64,000 bases of DNA from Yoonia maritima. Lineage in GTDB: Bacteria; Pseudomonadota; Alphaproteobacteria; Rhodobacterales; Rhodobacteraceae. A program made the position numbers and the translations under genes. Shown in pieces: positions 40,771 to 50,002 of the stretch (its first letter is position 1; the number at the start of each line of letters is the position of its first letter). The DNA is taken from contig NZ_PVTP01000006.1 in assembly GCF_003003285.1 (NCBI RefSeq), positions 1-64,000 of the forward strand. Direction: 5' to 3'. The notes below the pieces were generated by a model. The model saw only the letters and a program-made list of their open reading frames with translations. It was not told the origin of the DNA and made no database searches.

Positions 40771-42174
40771 CTATGCCTCCTTTGGTGTCATGGATGGGTA
40801 GTCGTATATTTTAGCGTAATCCCAATCCGGTGTGTCGAATGAGATCATTTTCCCGGGGTTCAAAAGCCCCTTTGGGTCAGCCTCTTTTTTGAAAGACAAT
40901 TGGCGTTGGTCAGAATGCTGGCGCCCGCCTTCTTCCAATGTATAGCGGTGTGGATTGAAAATTTGCGCGCCTGCGTCTTCGTGAATACGAATAATTTCAT
41001 CTAGGCGTTCTTCGGTCGTAAATTTGACCAGCGACAAACCCGCAAACGACACTTTGCCATTCACGCGGATCGCTTCGAGATGTTGCAAGACTTCTCCGGG
41101 GAAGGTCGCGCGCATTTTCTCGATCAAGGCATTATGATCGGGATAGGCATAGCGCACCTGCAAATATGTAATGCTAGGGTCAAATTTCAACGCACGCAGC
41201 GTGGTGTGGTTCCAGCCATATTCAAAGACCAAACCGGGATTGCGCGGCCAATCCGTATCGTCGGAACGGTAGATCAACGACAGCTCTGGGCGGCGGGTCA
41301 AAAACGTCACCAAGGCATCCATGCTTTGTGGGGCAACCATCAACCCTACCAGCGCGTCATCTTCGGCCACATGTGGGGAAACACGTTGGAAATACGACTT
41401 GGCCACAGGTGCTTCGTAGACTGAAGCGATCTTAAGCAGCACTCCGTCTTCGTTCGCTAATCCTTCGGCGCAATCCATGGCTGCGGCAAAGTCCTTGGTC
41501 GCGACAAAGCAATGCACCCAATCATATGCTGGCGCCAATGGCAGTTCGAGTTCGGTAATAATCCCGTTGGTACCATACGCATGTGACACCCGCGCGAGCT
41601 CTTCTCCGCGGAATTCAAGAACCCGTGGTTCTGCCTCCATCGTGACAACCCGTAGGCGGATGATATTGCCCAAATCACGCAGCTGCCCCCAAGTGACCGA
41701 ACCAACCCCACCAGACCCACCGGCAACAAACCCGCCCACGGTCGCCGTGGCCCAGGTTGATGAAAACATCCGCAACTCATGGCCGCAATGTGCGATGCAA
41801 TGAGCATCTAGGTCTTTTAGCAAACACCCCGGCTGCACAACAACGCGGCCCGGTTCGCAGGATGTGACTTGGTTCATGTATACCAGATGCATGACACAGC
41901 CGCCGCGCATTGGCATCGCTTGACCATAGTTCCCGGTACCTGCACCACGCGTCGTAACCGGGACGTCATGTTCGTAACATACCTTAAGAATTTCGATCAC
42001 TTCCGCTTCGTTGCGCGGGCGCACCACGAAATCTGCCAAGAGGTGATCCATCCGCGCCTTCAGCACCGGAGAATACCAAAAGAAATCACGCGATGCGGTA
42101 CGAATAGCGTGTGGATTTTCTTCGACATCAAGATGTGAAAGCGCCGTTTTTGCGGCCGTAATATTGGGGGTCAT
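40771..42174 (-). CDS. FAD-binding oxidoreductase (FAD_binding_4, GlcD-like)
   Basis: 467 residues. PCMH-type FAD domain: DFVVRPRNEAEVIEILKVCYEHDVP in part, TTRGAGTGNYGQAMPMRGG, VGGFVAGGSGGVGSVTWG, then a cap domain and C-terminal LLNPGKMISF. The family includes 2-hydroxyacid dehydrogenases and other flavin oxidases. The PGKM end is typical. Coupled to the amidohydrolase gene by ATGA. Substrate unknown. Confidence 0.88.
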   Translation of the reverse strand: MTPNITAAKTALSHLDVEENPHAIRTASRDFFWYSPVLKARMDHLLADFVVRPRNEAEVIEILKVCYEHDVPVTTRGAGTGNYGQAMPMRGGCVMHLVYMNQVTSCEPGRVVVQPGCLLKDLDAHCIAHCGHELRMFSSTWATATVGGFVAGGSGGVGSVTWGQLRDLGNIIRLRVVTMEAEPRVLEFRGEELARVSHAYGTNGIITELELPLAPAYDWVHCFVATKDFAAAMDCAEGLANEDGVLLKIASVYEAPVAKSYFQRVSPHVAEDDALVGLMVAPQSMDALVTFLTRRPELSLIYRSDDTDWPRNPGLVFEYGWNHTTLRALKFDPSITYLQVRYAYPDHNALIEKMRATFPGEVLQHLEAIRVNGKVSFAGLSLVKFTTEERLDEIIRIHEDAGAQIFNPHRYTLEEGGRQHSDQRQLSFKKEADPKGLLNPGKMISFDTPDWDYAKIYDYPSMTPKEA

Positions 42175-43460
42175 GTCGTAGCCTTAAACAAGTGATCAAG
42201 TTCAGAATAATCCGGTAACGTCCGTTCAATTTGCACACCGTCACGCAACACGATGCGGTCGGATTGAGGGCGCGCCATAAATTCGGTCCAACTGCGCGCG
42301 CGGCACACCACAAGGTCCGCAGGCGCACCAACAGTCAGGCCAGCCACGTCAAACCCGCAGGCCTGTGCGGGCGTGGCGCTAAAGGATTTGATCCAATCGG
42401 GTCCACTATGGTCAAGGTGGGCAATGCGTGTGGCTTCGCGCAGAACCTCAATCATGTCCAAATCGCCGTAGGCATAAAACGGATCGCGAGTGTTATCCGA
42501 CGCAAAGCTGACAGAAATACCGCGCGCCTTCATTTCATGAACAAGCGTGACGCCGCGATTGCGCGGCGTGCGCCCTGCATGACGATCCTGCAAATACATG
42601 TTGCACATGGGTAAACTGACGACGTCCAGATCGGCGTCAGCTACCTTGTCTAGCGTGTCTAATGCGCGGGCTTCGTCTTGGGTCGATAGTGAACACAGGT
42701 GCCCAACCAGAACGCGCCCGGTATATCCTGTCGCCTTTTTTGCGTCGCAAATATCGCGCAATGTCTCGACCGAATGATCCATCGTTTCATCAACGTGAAA
42801 ATCAACATCCAGCCCGCGTTCACCAGCAATGGTAAAGAATTTACGCAAGAACAAATCAAGCCCATCCATCGGCAAGGTAACCATACCCAATACGCCTTTG
42901 TGTTCTTGGACCAGATCGGCCGTACGCAGAAACCGGCCATCAATGTCAGCGACGATGCTAGTGGATAGGCTTGCACCTTGTAGCGCGATTTTTCCGGCCC
43001 ATTTTTCCCGCAAAGCAGATAGTACTGGCCACGAAATTTCGTCTTGATCCGGTGGGCAATCCAGATGGGTACGCACCGCACGGGTCCCATGCGCATAGGC
43101 ACAGCGAAGTGAAAAATCGGCGCGCGCGAAAACATCATCGGCGGTCCAATTGGCGTGATCTGCCATGACCGTGTCTTTCGCGCCCCAGAACGACCCGTCA
43201 GGGTTGCTTGCACGTGGCCAGATGTGACCTTTGTCCAAATGGGTGTGCCCATCGACAAAAGCAGGCAAAATCATCGCCCCTTGCATGTCGACAGCTTCTT
43301 GGTGCGATGCGCCATCCACCGTATCAGTAACCGCCGCTATTTTGCCGTCATCAATACCGATATCCACGCAGATTAGGTCGCCGTTTCGTCCTAATAAACA
43401 TGCGGGTACTGTCGTATTGAGCAACGTAAATCGCCCTTTAGGAAGTGTCTTAAAATCCAT
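42171..43460 (-). CDS. Cytosine deaminase-like amidohydrolase
   Basis: 429 residues from the ATG at 43460, 2 bases after the permease stop. Metal-site motifs of the amidohydrolase superfamily: GHTHLDKGH, VRTHLDC, DFHVDET, LVGHLCS and ASDNTRDPFYAYGDLDM. The last motif is shared with cytosine and isoguanine deaminases (CodA group). Ending GVQIERTLPDYSELD fits the cap strand. It would deaminate or open an N-heterocycle delivered by the adjoining ABC importer. Confidence 0.88.
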   Translation of the reverse strand: MDFKTLPKGRFTLLNTTVPACLLGRNGDLICVDIGIDDGKIAAVTDTVDGASHQEAVDMQGAMILPAFVDGHTHLDKGHIWPRASNPDGSFWGAKDTVMADHANWTADDVFARADFSLRCAYAHGTRAVRTHLDCPPDQDEISWPVLSALREKWAGKIALQGASLSTSIVADIDGRFLRTADLVQEHKGVLGMVTLPMDGLDLFLRKFFTIAGERGLDVDFHVDETMDHSVETLRDICDAKKATGYTGRVLVGHLCSLSTQDEARALDTLDKVADADLDVVSLPMCNMYLQDRHAGRTPRNRGVTLVHEMKARGISVSFASDNTRDPFYAYGDLDMIEVLREATRIAHLDHSGPDWIKSFSATPAQACGFDVAGLTVGAPADLVVCRARSWTEFMARPQSDRIVLRDGVQIERTLPDYSELDHLFKATT

Positions 43461-43462
43461 AT

Positions 43463-44320
43463 TCACTCTCGTTTCAGGGCACTTTCGTGCCAGCGATAAA
43501 GACAAAGGTGACTGATCAGGCTCATCAAACCAAAGATCGCCACCCCCATAACTGAGATCAAAATGAGCGCCGCATAGAGCCGCCCAAAGTTAAAGCGATA
43601 AGACGCCTCAAGCAGCGTTGACGCCAAACCAAGCCCGGTACCCGCGCGACCGATAACAAATTCCGCGACAACCGCGCCGATCAACGCTAAGCCGCCTGCA
43701 ATTTTGAGCCCGCCTAAAAAGTAGGGCAGCGCCGACGGGGCAGATAAATACCGCAACCTTTGCCACCGAGTTGCGCCATAGATTGTGAACAAGTCTTCGA
43801 GATTGTGATCTGTCGACTTCAGTCCAATTGTTGTGTTGGACAAAATCGGAAAAAACGCCACGATCCATGCACAAAGCAACGCTGCAACAAAGGCATTATC
43901 AACATAAACTTGAAGCAAAGGCGCGATGGCAACAACAGGCGTCACTTGCAGGATCACCGCATAGGGAAACATGGCCATTTCGACCAGTTTTGATTGCGTA
44001 AAAGACACTGCAATGGCCAAGCCACCAATGACAGCAAAAAGCAACGCAAGCACCGTCAAACGCCCGGTCATCAGCATCGCTGGCCAAAGAAGTGACCAGT
44101 CCGCGACCAGCGTTTTCGCGATCAACAACGGCGAGGGCAAAATGTAATGCGGAACCTGTGCAATCGTCACGTAGGCCTGCCAGCCACAGATAAACAGCAC
44201 CATCATCAATGATGGCAGCGTCCAGCGAGCAATGGCAAAAAGCCGTTCTTTTCTGGCAATATTTTCTTCTTCGATATCGACGCTTTTGTCTTCAACCATC
44301 TGAGCATTTTCACGACTCAT
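43463..44320 (-). CDS. ABC permease of NMT1/SsuC-type importer
   Basis: 285 residues, six membrane helices plus a 35-residue charged cytoplasmic N-terminus. The coupling loop reads STDHNLEDLFTIYGATRWQRL. The ATG overlaps the ATPase stop (ATGA). Works with 44317 and 45156. Confidence 0.9.
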   Translation of the reverse strand: MSRENAQMVEDKSVDIEEENIARKERLFAIARWTLPSLMMVLFICGWQAYVTIAQVPHYILPSPLLIAKTLVADWSLLWPAMLMTGRLTVLALLFAVIGGLAIAVSFTQSKLVEMAMFPYAVILQVTPVVAIAPLLQVYVDNAFVAALLCAWIVAFFPILSNTTIGLKSTDHNLEDLFTIYGATRWQRLRYLSAPSALPYFLGGLKIAGGLALIGAVVAEFVIGRAGTGLGLASTLLEASYRFNFGRLYAALILISVMGVAIFGLMSLISHLCLYRWHESALKRE

Positions 44321-45102
44321 ACTGCGACCTCCATAGCCTGATGAAGCGCATCGGATGCTTCGCGCGCAAATGCGGCATAGTCAGCAGATGTACGGAACTC
44401 TTCCGTGCGTGGGTAAGGTGCTTCGACGTTCAGTTCCCGAATAACGCGGCCTGGACGTGCAGCCATGACAACGATGCGATCAGATAAAAACACCGATTCA
44501 AATACGGAATGGGTGACAAAAATCACTGTACAACCGACGGCATCGCGTAACGCCAAAAGGTCATTGTTCAGCTTGTGGCGGCTAATTTCATCAAGCGCGG
44601 CAAAAGGTTCATCCATCAAGATCAATCGCGGCTTAGTGACCATCGCCCGCGCAATCGCGACACGCATTTTCATGCCCCCGGACAGTTCACGCGGATACGC
44701 GTTTTGAAACCGCTCTAATCCGACAAGCTTAAGTGTTTGCAGCACCTCGTCTTTGACCTCAAAATAGCTTTTCCCGCGCAGCCGATATGGCAGCCAAACG
44801 TTATCTTTCACCTTGGCCCACGGCATCAGCGTTGGTTCTTGGAACACAACACCAAGATCGCCCTCGCCTTGGCCACCGCTCCATTCGATTACGCCGTTGG
44901 TTGGTCGCATAAGACCTGCGACCAATCGCAACGCAGTGGATTTTCCGCAACCTGACGGACCGAGCAGCGAAATAAAATCGCCTTGGTTCACCGTAAGGTT
45001 CATATCTTTCAGGGCGACCACGTCACCGCGAAAGGTCTTTTCAATGTGCGACATCTTTAGAAGCTCTGGGCGTTCGCGCAGAGGGGCACGATTAACAGTC
45101 AT
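44317..45102 (-). CDS. ABC ATPase of NMT1/SsuB-type importer
   Basis: 261 residues. Walker A GPSGCGKST, Q-loop VFQEPTLMPW, signature LSGGMKMR, Walker B LILMDEPFAALDE, switch His FVTHSVFES. A hairpin separates it from the binding protein gene, consistent with lower ATPase expression. Confidence 0.93.
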   Translation of the reverse strand: MTVNRAPLRERPELLKMSHIEKTFRGDVVALKDMNLTVNQGDFISLLGPSGCGKSTALRLVAGLMRPTNGVIEWSGGQGEGDLGVVFQEPTLMPWAKVKDNVWLPYRLRGKSYFEVKDEVLQTLKLVGLERFQNAYPRELSGGMKMRVAIARAMVTKPRLILMDEPFAALDEISRHKLNNDLLALRDAVGCTVIFVTHSVFESVFLSDRIVVMAARPGRVIRELNVEAPYPRTEEFRTSADYAAFAREASDALHQAMEVAV

Positions 45103-45118
45103 TCAAAATTCTCCGATG

Positions 45119-45143
45119 TGAGGGCGCGACAGCCGCACCCTCA
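45119..45143 (-). promoter_or_regulatory. Intercistronic stem-loop between binding protein and ATPase genes
   Basis: TGAGGGCGCG pairs with CGCACCCTCA across an ACAGC loop (one non-Watson-Crick position). There is no following T-tract in the direction of transcription, so it is better read as an mRNA-stabilising or partial attenuating hairpin that favours the binding protein message. Confidence 0.6.
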
Positions 45144-45155
45144 TTTTGGTGCGGT

Positions 45156-46145
45156 TTAGTCTGCTAATTCGACACCAAGACCATTGCCGACAAATGCGGT
45201 CGAATAGGTCGCACTATAATCAAGGCCTGCGGAAATCACGCCAGCATCGACCATCTTGTCATAGAAATCCGCGATCTTTTCATCGGTCATGACACCGATA
45301 CCCATGGTCTCGGAATCGCCAGAAATCACGATACCGGCTTCGATCATTTTCGCGATACCGTAGTCGATTTTGTCCTGTGTCATTTCAGGGTTATCGGCCA
45401 TGATCATCGCGTTCGCAGCAGCGTTGTCGCCGTACAGATAATTATACCAGCCAAGGATGGAGCCTTCGACAAAACAGGTCACTTCTTCGGGTTTGCCGGC
45501 GATTGTATCTGCCATGGTTTCGATGGTCGTGGCATAGGTAGAATAACCAGCATCAGCGATCAAAAAGACCTCTGGGGTGAAGCCCGCTTCTTTTTCGATC
45601 AAATATGGTTCAGATGATAGGTACCCCTGCATCGCCATAGTTTCGTCGGCTAGGAATGGCGCGGGGTTAAACGTGTAAGGTTGACGTTGCTCGGCGGTGA
45701 ACCCATAAGATGCGATCATCCACTGGTAAAAACCCTGATAACCATTGTCCCCAATCAAAAGCGTCAGGTCCTTGAGGTCTTCAAAGGTGGTTGCCGCACC
45801 GGGATGGGTGATCAGAACTTGGGGAATTTTCTGGAACATCGCGGCGACAGCGACAACCGGGATATTCTCTTCTGCGGCGTTAAAGACACCCGTCAAGTCA
45901 CCCCCCATGTGGTAATCAATACGCCCAGCCAAAAGCAAAGCACGGTTGTTCACCTGTGGGCCGCCCTGAACGATGCTAACGTTCAGACCGCATTCTGCGT
46001 AGGTGCCATCGGCAACTGCCTGATAAAACCCGCCATGTTCTGCCTGCGCCAACCAGTTCGTACCAAACGATACATCGGTGGTATCTGCTAATGCAGTGGT
46101 TGCGCATAATGCAGCGAAAGATGACATTGCGATAAGATTTTTCAT
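45156..46145 (-). CDS. ABC substrate-binding protein, NMT1/THI5-like
   Basis: 329 residues with signal peptide (MKNLIAMSSFAALCATTALA). Type II binding fold with FGTNWLAQAEHGGFYQAVAD, VQGGPQVNNRALLLAGRIDY and LIGDNGYQGFYQWM. The family carries pyrimidine precursors, purines or other N-heterocycles; THI5-like members in similar gene sets import hydroxypyrimidines or ureido compounds. First gene of the nine-gene unit down to 37870; divergent from ridA. Confidence 0.88.
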   Translation of the reverse strand: MKNLIAMSSFAALCATTALADTTDVSFGTNWLAQAEHGGFYQAVADGTYAECGLNVSIVQGGPQVNNRALLLAGRIDYHMGGDLTGVFNAAEENIPVVAVAAMFQKIPQVLITHPGAATTFEDLKDLTLLIGDNGYQGFYQWMIASYGFTAEQRQPYTFNPAPFLADETMAMQGYLSSEPYLIEKEAGFTPEVFLIADAGYSTYATTIETMADTIAGKPEEVTCFVEGSILGWYNYLYGDNAAANAMIMADNPEMTQDKIDYGIAKMIEAGIVISGDSETMGIGVMTDEKIADFYDKMVDAGVISAGLDYSATYSTAFVGNGLGVELAD

Positions 46146-46241
46146 AACATTTTCTCCATATTGAACAGTGATTTAGGTATTGTTTTTTGGTTTGAAGTTG
46201 CGCGATGGTTGGTAAGGAACCAGCGCAAAAGGATGTGCCTC

Positions 46242-46631
46242 ATGATCAAAAGCGTAACCCCTGAAACCATGGCGCCGCCCTTTGCCCGCTACGCCCACGG
46301 CATTGCCGATACGCAGTCTGGCCTCGTTTTGACGTCGGGACAGTTGGCGCTGGACGTTGACGGCACGATCCCCGATGGGGCCCAAGCACAGGCGCAATTG
46401 ATCTTTTCGAACATCGACGAAATCCTGGCGCAGGCCGGGACAGATAAATCCCACGTGTTGAAGGTGCACGCCTACGTCACCGACCGCAGTCACATGGCGG
46501 ACTACATGGCCGCGCGCGATGTTTGGCTTGCGGATATTCCGCATTTGCCCGCTTCGACCTTGATGATCGTCAGTGGCTTTACCCGCCCCGAATTCGTGGT
46601 CGAGATTGAGGTTACAGCCAGATTGCCGTGA
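46242..46631 (+). CDS. RidA-family reactive imine deaminase
   Basis: 129 residues from the ATG at 46242 (AAAAGG 9 bases before). RidA hallmarks: LVLTSGQLALDVDGTIPDGA, IFSNIDEILAQAGTDKSHVL, KVHAYVTDRS, PASTLMIVSGFTRPEFVVEIEV. RidA-like proteins hydrolyse enamines or imines, and relatives act in pyrimidine (RutC) and other N-heterocycle catabolism. Its position between the importer and the second oxygenase suggests pathway-specific use. Confidence 0.88.
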   Translation: MIKSVTPETMAPPFARYAHGIADTQSGLVLTSGQLALDVDGTIPDGAQAQAQLIFSNIDEILAQAGTDKSHVLKVHAYVTDRSHMADYMAARDVWLADIPHLPASTLMIVSGFTRPEFVVEIEVTARLP

Positions 46632-46669
46632 CCCAAGGCTTGCGCCATCAATAGAGTTGATACGCGCCA

Positions 46670-47662
46670 TCACTTTTTCCCGAAATTCGCGCCAAGGCGC
46701 ATTTGGATATAGTCATGGCCCGTTATCGGCTCGTAAATGCCTTTGGGTCCTTGCAGCACAGTATCCATATTGGCCTGCGCAAAATAAGCGATTGAATAGC
46801 GTGGGCCGAGACTTTCATCCGGCTTTGGCATGCGTACGCGGTGAAGGTTCGACAACAATTTATCATCGCTCCAACGCATCAACATATCGCCGATATTACA
46901 GGTGATGACCCCGCCAACAGGGGGCACGTCTGTCCAGCCTAGAACCCTGCCATCCGCATCTTTGCCGGGACAAACCTGTAACCCACCCTGCCCCTGTTTT
47001 TGATGCAGCAAGGTCAGACAATCAAAATCCGTATGCGCCCCTGCACGCCAGTATTTAAAATCTTCTGGTGTGGCATCTTCCATCCCGAGGTAATGGATCA
47101 GGCGCAGCGTCGATTGGTACTGTGGCGATAGTGGATCATGGCCCTCGACAAACAGGTCATCCGCGACACCTAACTTCGACGTAAAGCATGATAAAACACG
47201 CATCGCCAAAGCCCAATTCATACGTTCGAACGCTAGCATTGTGGGTTTAAAATCAGGCACATCAGACTCGCGGGGCCAAAGATTGGCCATGCGTGGCAAC
47301 GTGATTTGATAACTTTCTTTTTGATCTGCGGTTCCTGTGGACGGCCGCACCTGCGCTTTGTATTCCCAACCCGCATTCGTGCCGGGTTTCAGCGGGAATT
47401 TTTCTTTTTCCTGTGCGTCCAGATCAAAGAATGCTGCCGAACGATCAAATGCGTCGTCGATCAGGCTTTGCGGGATACCGTGATTGATAAGTTGGAAAAA
47501 GCCGATGTCTGTTGCGGCTTCCCACAAACTTTCTGATATCTCGGCGCGCCGCAAGTGGAAATCAGACATATCGATTTGAGGAACATCTCTCTCGATAGTT
47601 ACCCCAGCGCTGCCAATGTGCCGTTCTTTTTCAAGCTCTTTTAGTCGTACTTCATTCGTCAT
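46670..47662 (-). CDS. Isopenicillin N synthase-like Fe(II)/2-oxoglutarate oxygenase (second)
   Basis: 330 residues from the ATG at 47662 after AAGGAGGGAAT. N-terminal DIOX_N (VPQIDMSDFHLRRAE, TDIGFFQLINHGIP), iron ligands in GAHTDFDC and LHRVRMPKP, 2-oxoglutarate clamp YSIAYF preceded by Arg. Convergent with ridA. It is only distantly similar to the oxygenase at 38649, so the pathway may use two separate oxidative steps. Confidence 0.88.
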   Translation of the reverse strand: MTNEVRLKELEKERHIGSAGVTIERDVPQIDMSDFHLRRAEISESLWEAATDIGFFQLINHGIPQSLIDDAFDRSAAFFDLDAQEKEKFPLKPGTNAGWEYKAQVRPSTGTADQKESYQITLPRMANLWPRESDVPDFKPTMLAFERMNWALAMRVLSCFTSKLGVADDLFVEGHDPLSPQYQSTLRLIHYLGMEDATPEDFKYWRAGAHTDFDCLTLLHQKQGQGGLQVCPGKDADGRVLGWTDVPPVGGVITCNIGDMLMRWSDDKLLSNLHRVRMPKPDESLGPRYSIAYFAQANMDTVLQGPKGIYEPITGHDYIQMRLGANFGKK

Positions 47663-48158
47663 ATTCCCTCCTTGCCGCGCAGAAGTCTGCGCAGCTCTCA
47701 AAGGGAGCAATGACCTACGCACATGGGGCGCTGCCAGCTTCTACTCCTGCTAGATGTGACACCCAGCCATTAGGCCAAGGTCAATGATTGTAGACGGCGA
47801 TCGTAGACAAACCCTACACAGCCAATCCGGCTTTCTTGTTTCGACCACCGACTGGAAGCTTCTTGTTTGAGAAACCACTATCAAACGCTACGGCACCTCA
47901 ATGATCTCTGTCATGAATTTTGGGCCCACCAGTGTCGGTCACTCCACGATCTTGATCATTTTTTAGGCCCGCCAAGCCGTTGCGCACAAAAACTAAACGC
48001 AAAATCTCCCAAAGTTTGACAAATGTGCCAACAGATATCCCAACCAAGGGTCAGCTAATGGTGTGAACATTTAAACCCCAATGCTGACGACAAAAGCCTG
48101 CCGATGCATAACCACATGCATTGACGCGGACCTATGGAATAGGAAATATGACGATCCT
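47663..48158. promoter_or_regulatory. Long divergent region, oxygenase / ArsR regulator, with a hairpin leader
   Basis: 496 bases without a gene. On the minus strand, a perfect hairpin (GCGCAG-ACTT-CTGCGC as RNA, 47677-47692) ends 5 bases before the ribosome-binding site of the oxygenase, where it could affect translation. The rest is not recognised as a known riboswitch. The rightward ArsR gene and a promoter for it must start near its 3' end. Confidence 0.45.
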
Positions 48159-48485
48159 ATGACACAGCAACTGAACGCATTCTTCGCAGCCATGTCCGAC
48201 CCGACCCGTCGGGCGGTGATTGAACGGCTTGTTTGTGGACCCGCTAGCGTCAGCGAATTACACGCGCCTCATGACATGGCGCTGCCGACGTTTATGCGGC
48301 ACCTTGGGGTTCTGGAAAAAACTGGCATTGTACAGTCAGTTAAAAAAGGTCGGGTGCGAACCTGCCATATCGAATATGCCCCCCTGATCGAAGCCCAAGG
48401 ATGGCTCGCGTGGCAAAGGCACTTATGGGAACATCGTCCAGATAACTCTGACAAACGACAAAAACAGGCCGATCAAATTGCCTAA
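48159..48485 (+). CDS. ArsR-family transcriptional regulator
   Basis: 108 residues from the ATG at 48159. Winged helix: MSDPTRRAVIERLVCGPASV, SELHAPHDMALPTFMRHLGVLE, KKGRVRTCHIEYAPL. No metal-binding CxxC, so it belongs to the non-metal subgroup that often controls a neighbouring metabolic gene. The xdh operon follows on the same strand after 160 bases; the divergent oxygenase is the other possible target. Confidence 0.85.
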   Translation: MTQQLNAFFAAMSDPTRRAVIERLVCGPASVSELHAPHDMALPTFMRHLGVLEKTGIVQSVKKGRVRTCHIEYAPLIEAQGWLAWQRHLWEHRPDNSDKRQKQADQIA

Positions 48486-48507
48486 TTTTTGACCATCAAG
48501 TCAAAAA
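48486..48507. repeat. Perfect inverted repeat after the ArsR gene
   Basis: TTTTTGAC-CATCAA-GTCAAAAA starts at the base following the ArsR stop. It could be an operator for the regulator upstream of xdhA, or part of a terminator; a second imperfect hairpin ending in TTTTCTCTT follows (about 48504-48535). Confidence 0.55.
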
Positions 48508-48646
48508 TGCAGCGCGGCACTGCGCATTTTCTCTTGCTAAATCGCCCCCGCAACGCTTTCATGGACGCTAGTTTAGCCAAAGCGTCTACGCCGCATCGAC
48601 GCTCAAGGCTGGGATATATGTTTTGGTAAGGCGGCAGGTTTACAAT

Positions 48647-50002
48647 ATGGATGTCACGTTTCTTCTGAATGGGGAAACCGTGCAGGTGGATGCGGAACCG
48701 ACGCAGACCTTGCTGGACTGGCTACGCGTGGAACGCGGGCTTTGCGGCACTAAGGAAGGTTGCAACGAAGGGGACTGTGGCGCGTGTTCCGTTCTGGTGC
48801 GCGATGACACCGGCGACAAAGCCCTGAACGCCTGCATTCTTTTCATGCCACAACTTCATGGAAAATCTGTCCGTACCGTCGAAGGGATCAGCGGCCCTGA
48901 CGGCGAACTGCACCCCGTCCAAGAGGCAATGATCAGTCACCACGGATCGCAATGTGGTTTCTGCACGCCGGGCTTTATTGCCTCGATGGCCGCAGGGCAC
49001 AGCCAAGGACGCACCGACCATGATGATGTCCTTGCCGGAAACCTGTGCCGCTGCACAGGCTACGCCCCAATCATTCGCGCAGCCAAAGCCGCAGAAACGG
49101 CCGAAGTACCCACGTGGCTGAACGATGATCTGCCCAGCGTATCCCCTGCTCCCTATGCGCCGCGAAACCTTGAAGAGCTTGCCACATGGTACGCTGCCAA
49201 CCCTGATGCTACCCTGATCGCCGGGGCCACTGACGTTGGGCTGTGGGTCACCAAGCAACTGCGCGACCTGCCAAACATTGCGTTCCTAAACCGCTGCGCA
49301 GAACTACGCGAAACGACCATCGGCAGCGACGATATCTTTATTGGCGCGGCGGTCACGATGACCGAAACGCTTGCACTGGCCCGCGCCCATCACCCACACT
49401 GGGCAGAGATGATCCGGCGCTATGGATCCGAACAAGTGCGCAACGCCGCTACCATCGGTGGCAACATCGCCAATGGTTCACCAATTGGGGACAACCCGCC
49501 TGCGCTGATTGCAATGGGCGCAACGTTGCACCTGCGCCACGGCAACGCAGAACGGCAAATGCCAATCGAAGACTTCTTTATTGCCTACGGCAAACAAGAC
49601 CGTGTGCCCGGCGAACTGGTAACAGGTGTGACGATCCCGAAAGCAGCACCCGACCTGCGATGCTACAAAATCTCGAAACGGTTTGACCAAGATATCTCTG
49701 CAGTCTGCGGGTGCTTTAACGTCACCGTATCTGATGGCGCCGTCGCCGATGCCCGCATCGCATTTGGCGGGATGGCGGGCACCCCACACCGCGCCACCGC
49801 CGTAGAAACCGCCCTGATCGGCCAACCATGGAACAGCACGACAATCGCCCAAGCCGCCGCAAAATTCGGTGACGACTACACACCCCTGTCAGACATGCGC
49901 GCCTCAGCCGCGTATCGGCTCAAGATCGCACAAAACCTACTGCACCGCTACTTTGCTGACCGCACCGGACAGGCCACTAACGTGCTAGAGGTCACCGCAT
50001 GA
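48647..50002 (+). CDS. xdhA: Xanthine dehydrogenase small subunit (2Fe-2S and FAD)
   Basis: 451 residues from the ATG at 48647. First [2Fe-2S] cluster: [17 protein letters not shown]; second: CGFCTPG and [12 protein letters not shown] domain from about 170: [37 protein letters not shown]. It transfers electrons from the molybdenum subunit to NAD. Overlaps xdhB (ATGA). Confidence 0.95.
   Translation: MDVTFLLNGETVQVDAEPTQTLLDWLRVERGLCGTKEGCNEGDCGACSVLVRDDTGDKALNACILFMPQLHGKSVRTVEGISGPDGELHPVQEAMISHHGSQCGFCTPGFIASMAAGHSQGRTDHDDVLAGNLCRCTGYAPIIRAAKAAETAEVPTWLNDDLPSVSPAPYAPRNLEELATWYAANPDATLIAGATDVGLWVTKQLRDLPNIAFLNRCAELRETTIGSDDIFIGAAVTMTETLALARAHHPHWAEMIRRYGSEQVRNAATIGGNIANGSPIGDNPPALIAMGATLHLRHGNAERQMPIEDFFIAYGKQDRVPGELVTGVTIPKAAPDLRCYKISKRFDQDISAVCGCFNVTVSDGAVADARIAFGGMAGTPHRATAVETALIGQPWNSTTIAQAAAKFGDDYTPLSDMRASAAYRLKIAQNLLHRYFADRTGQATNVLEVTA

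Noticed and set aside
46146-46241. Possible NMT1-type xanthine riboswitch before the NMT1-like binding protein
   Set aside because: The region of 96 bases shows no convincing paired hairpins and I could not match the consensus; a covariance search would decide.
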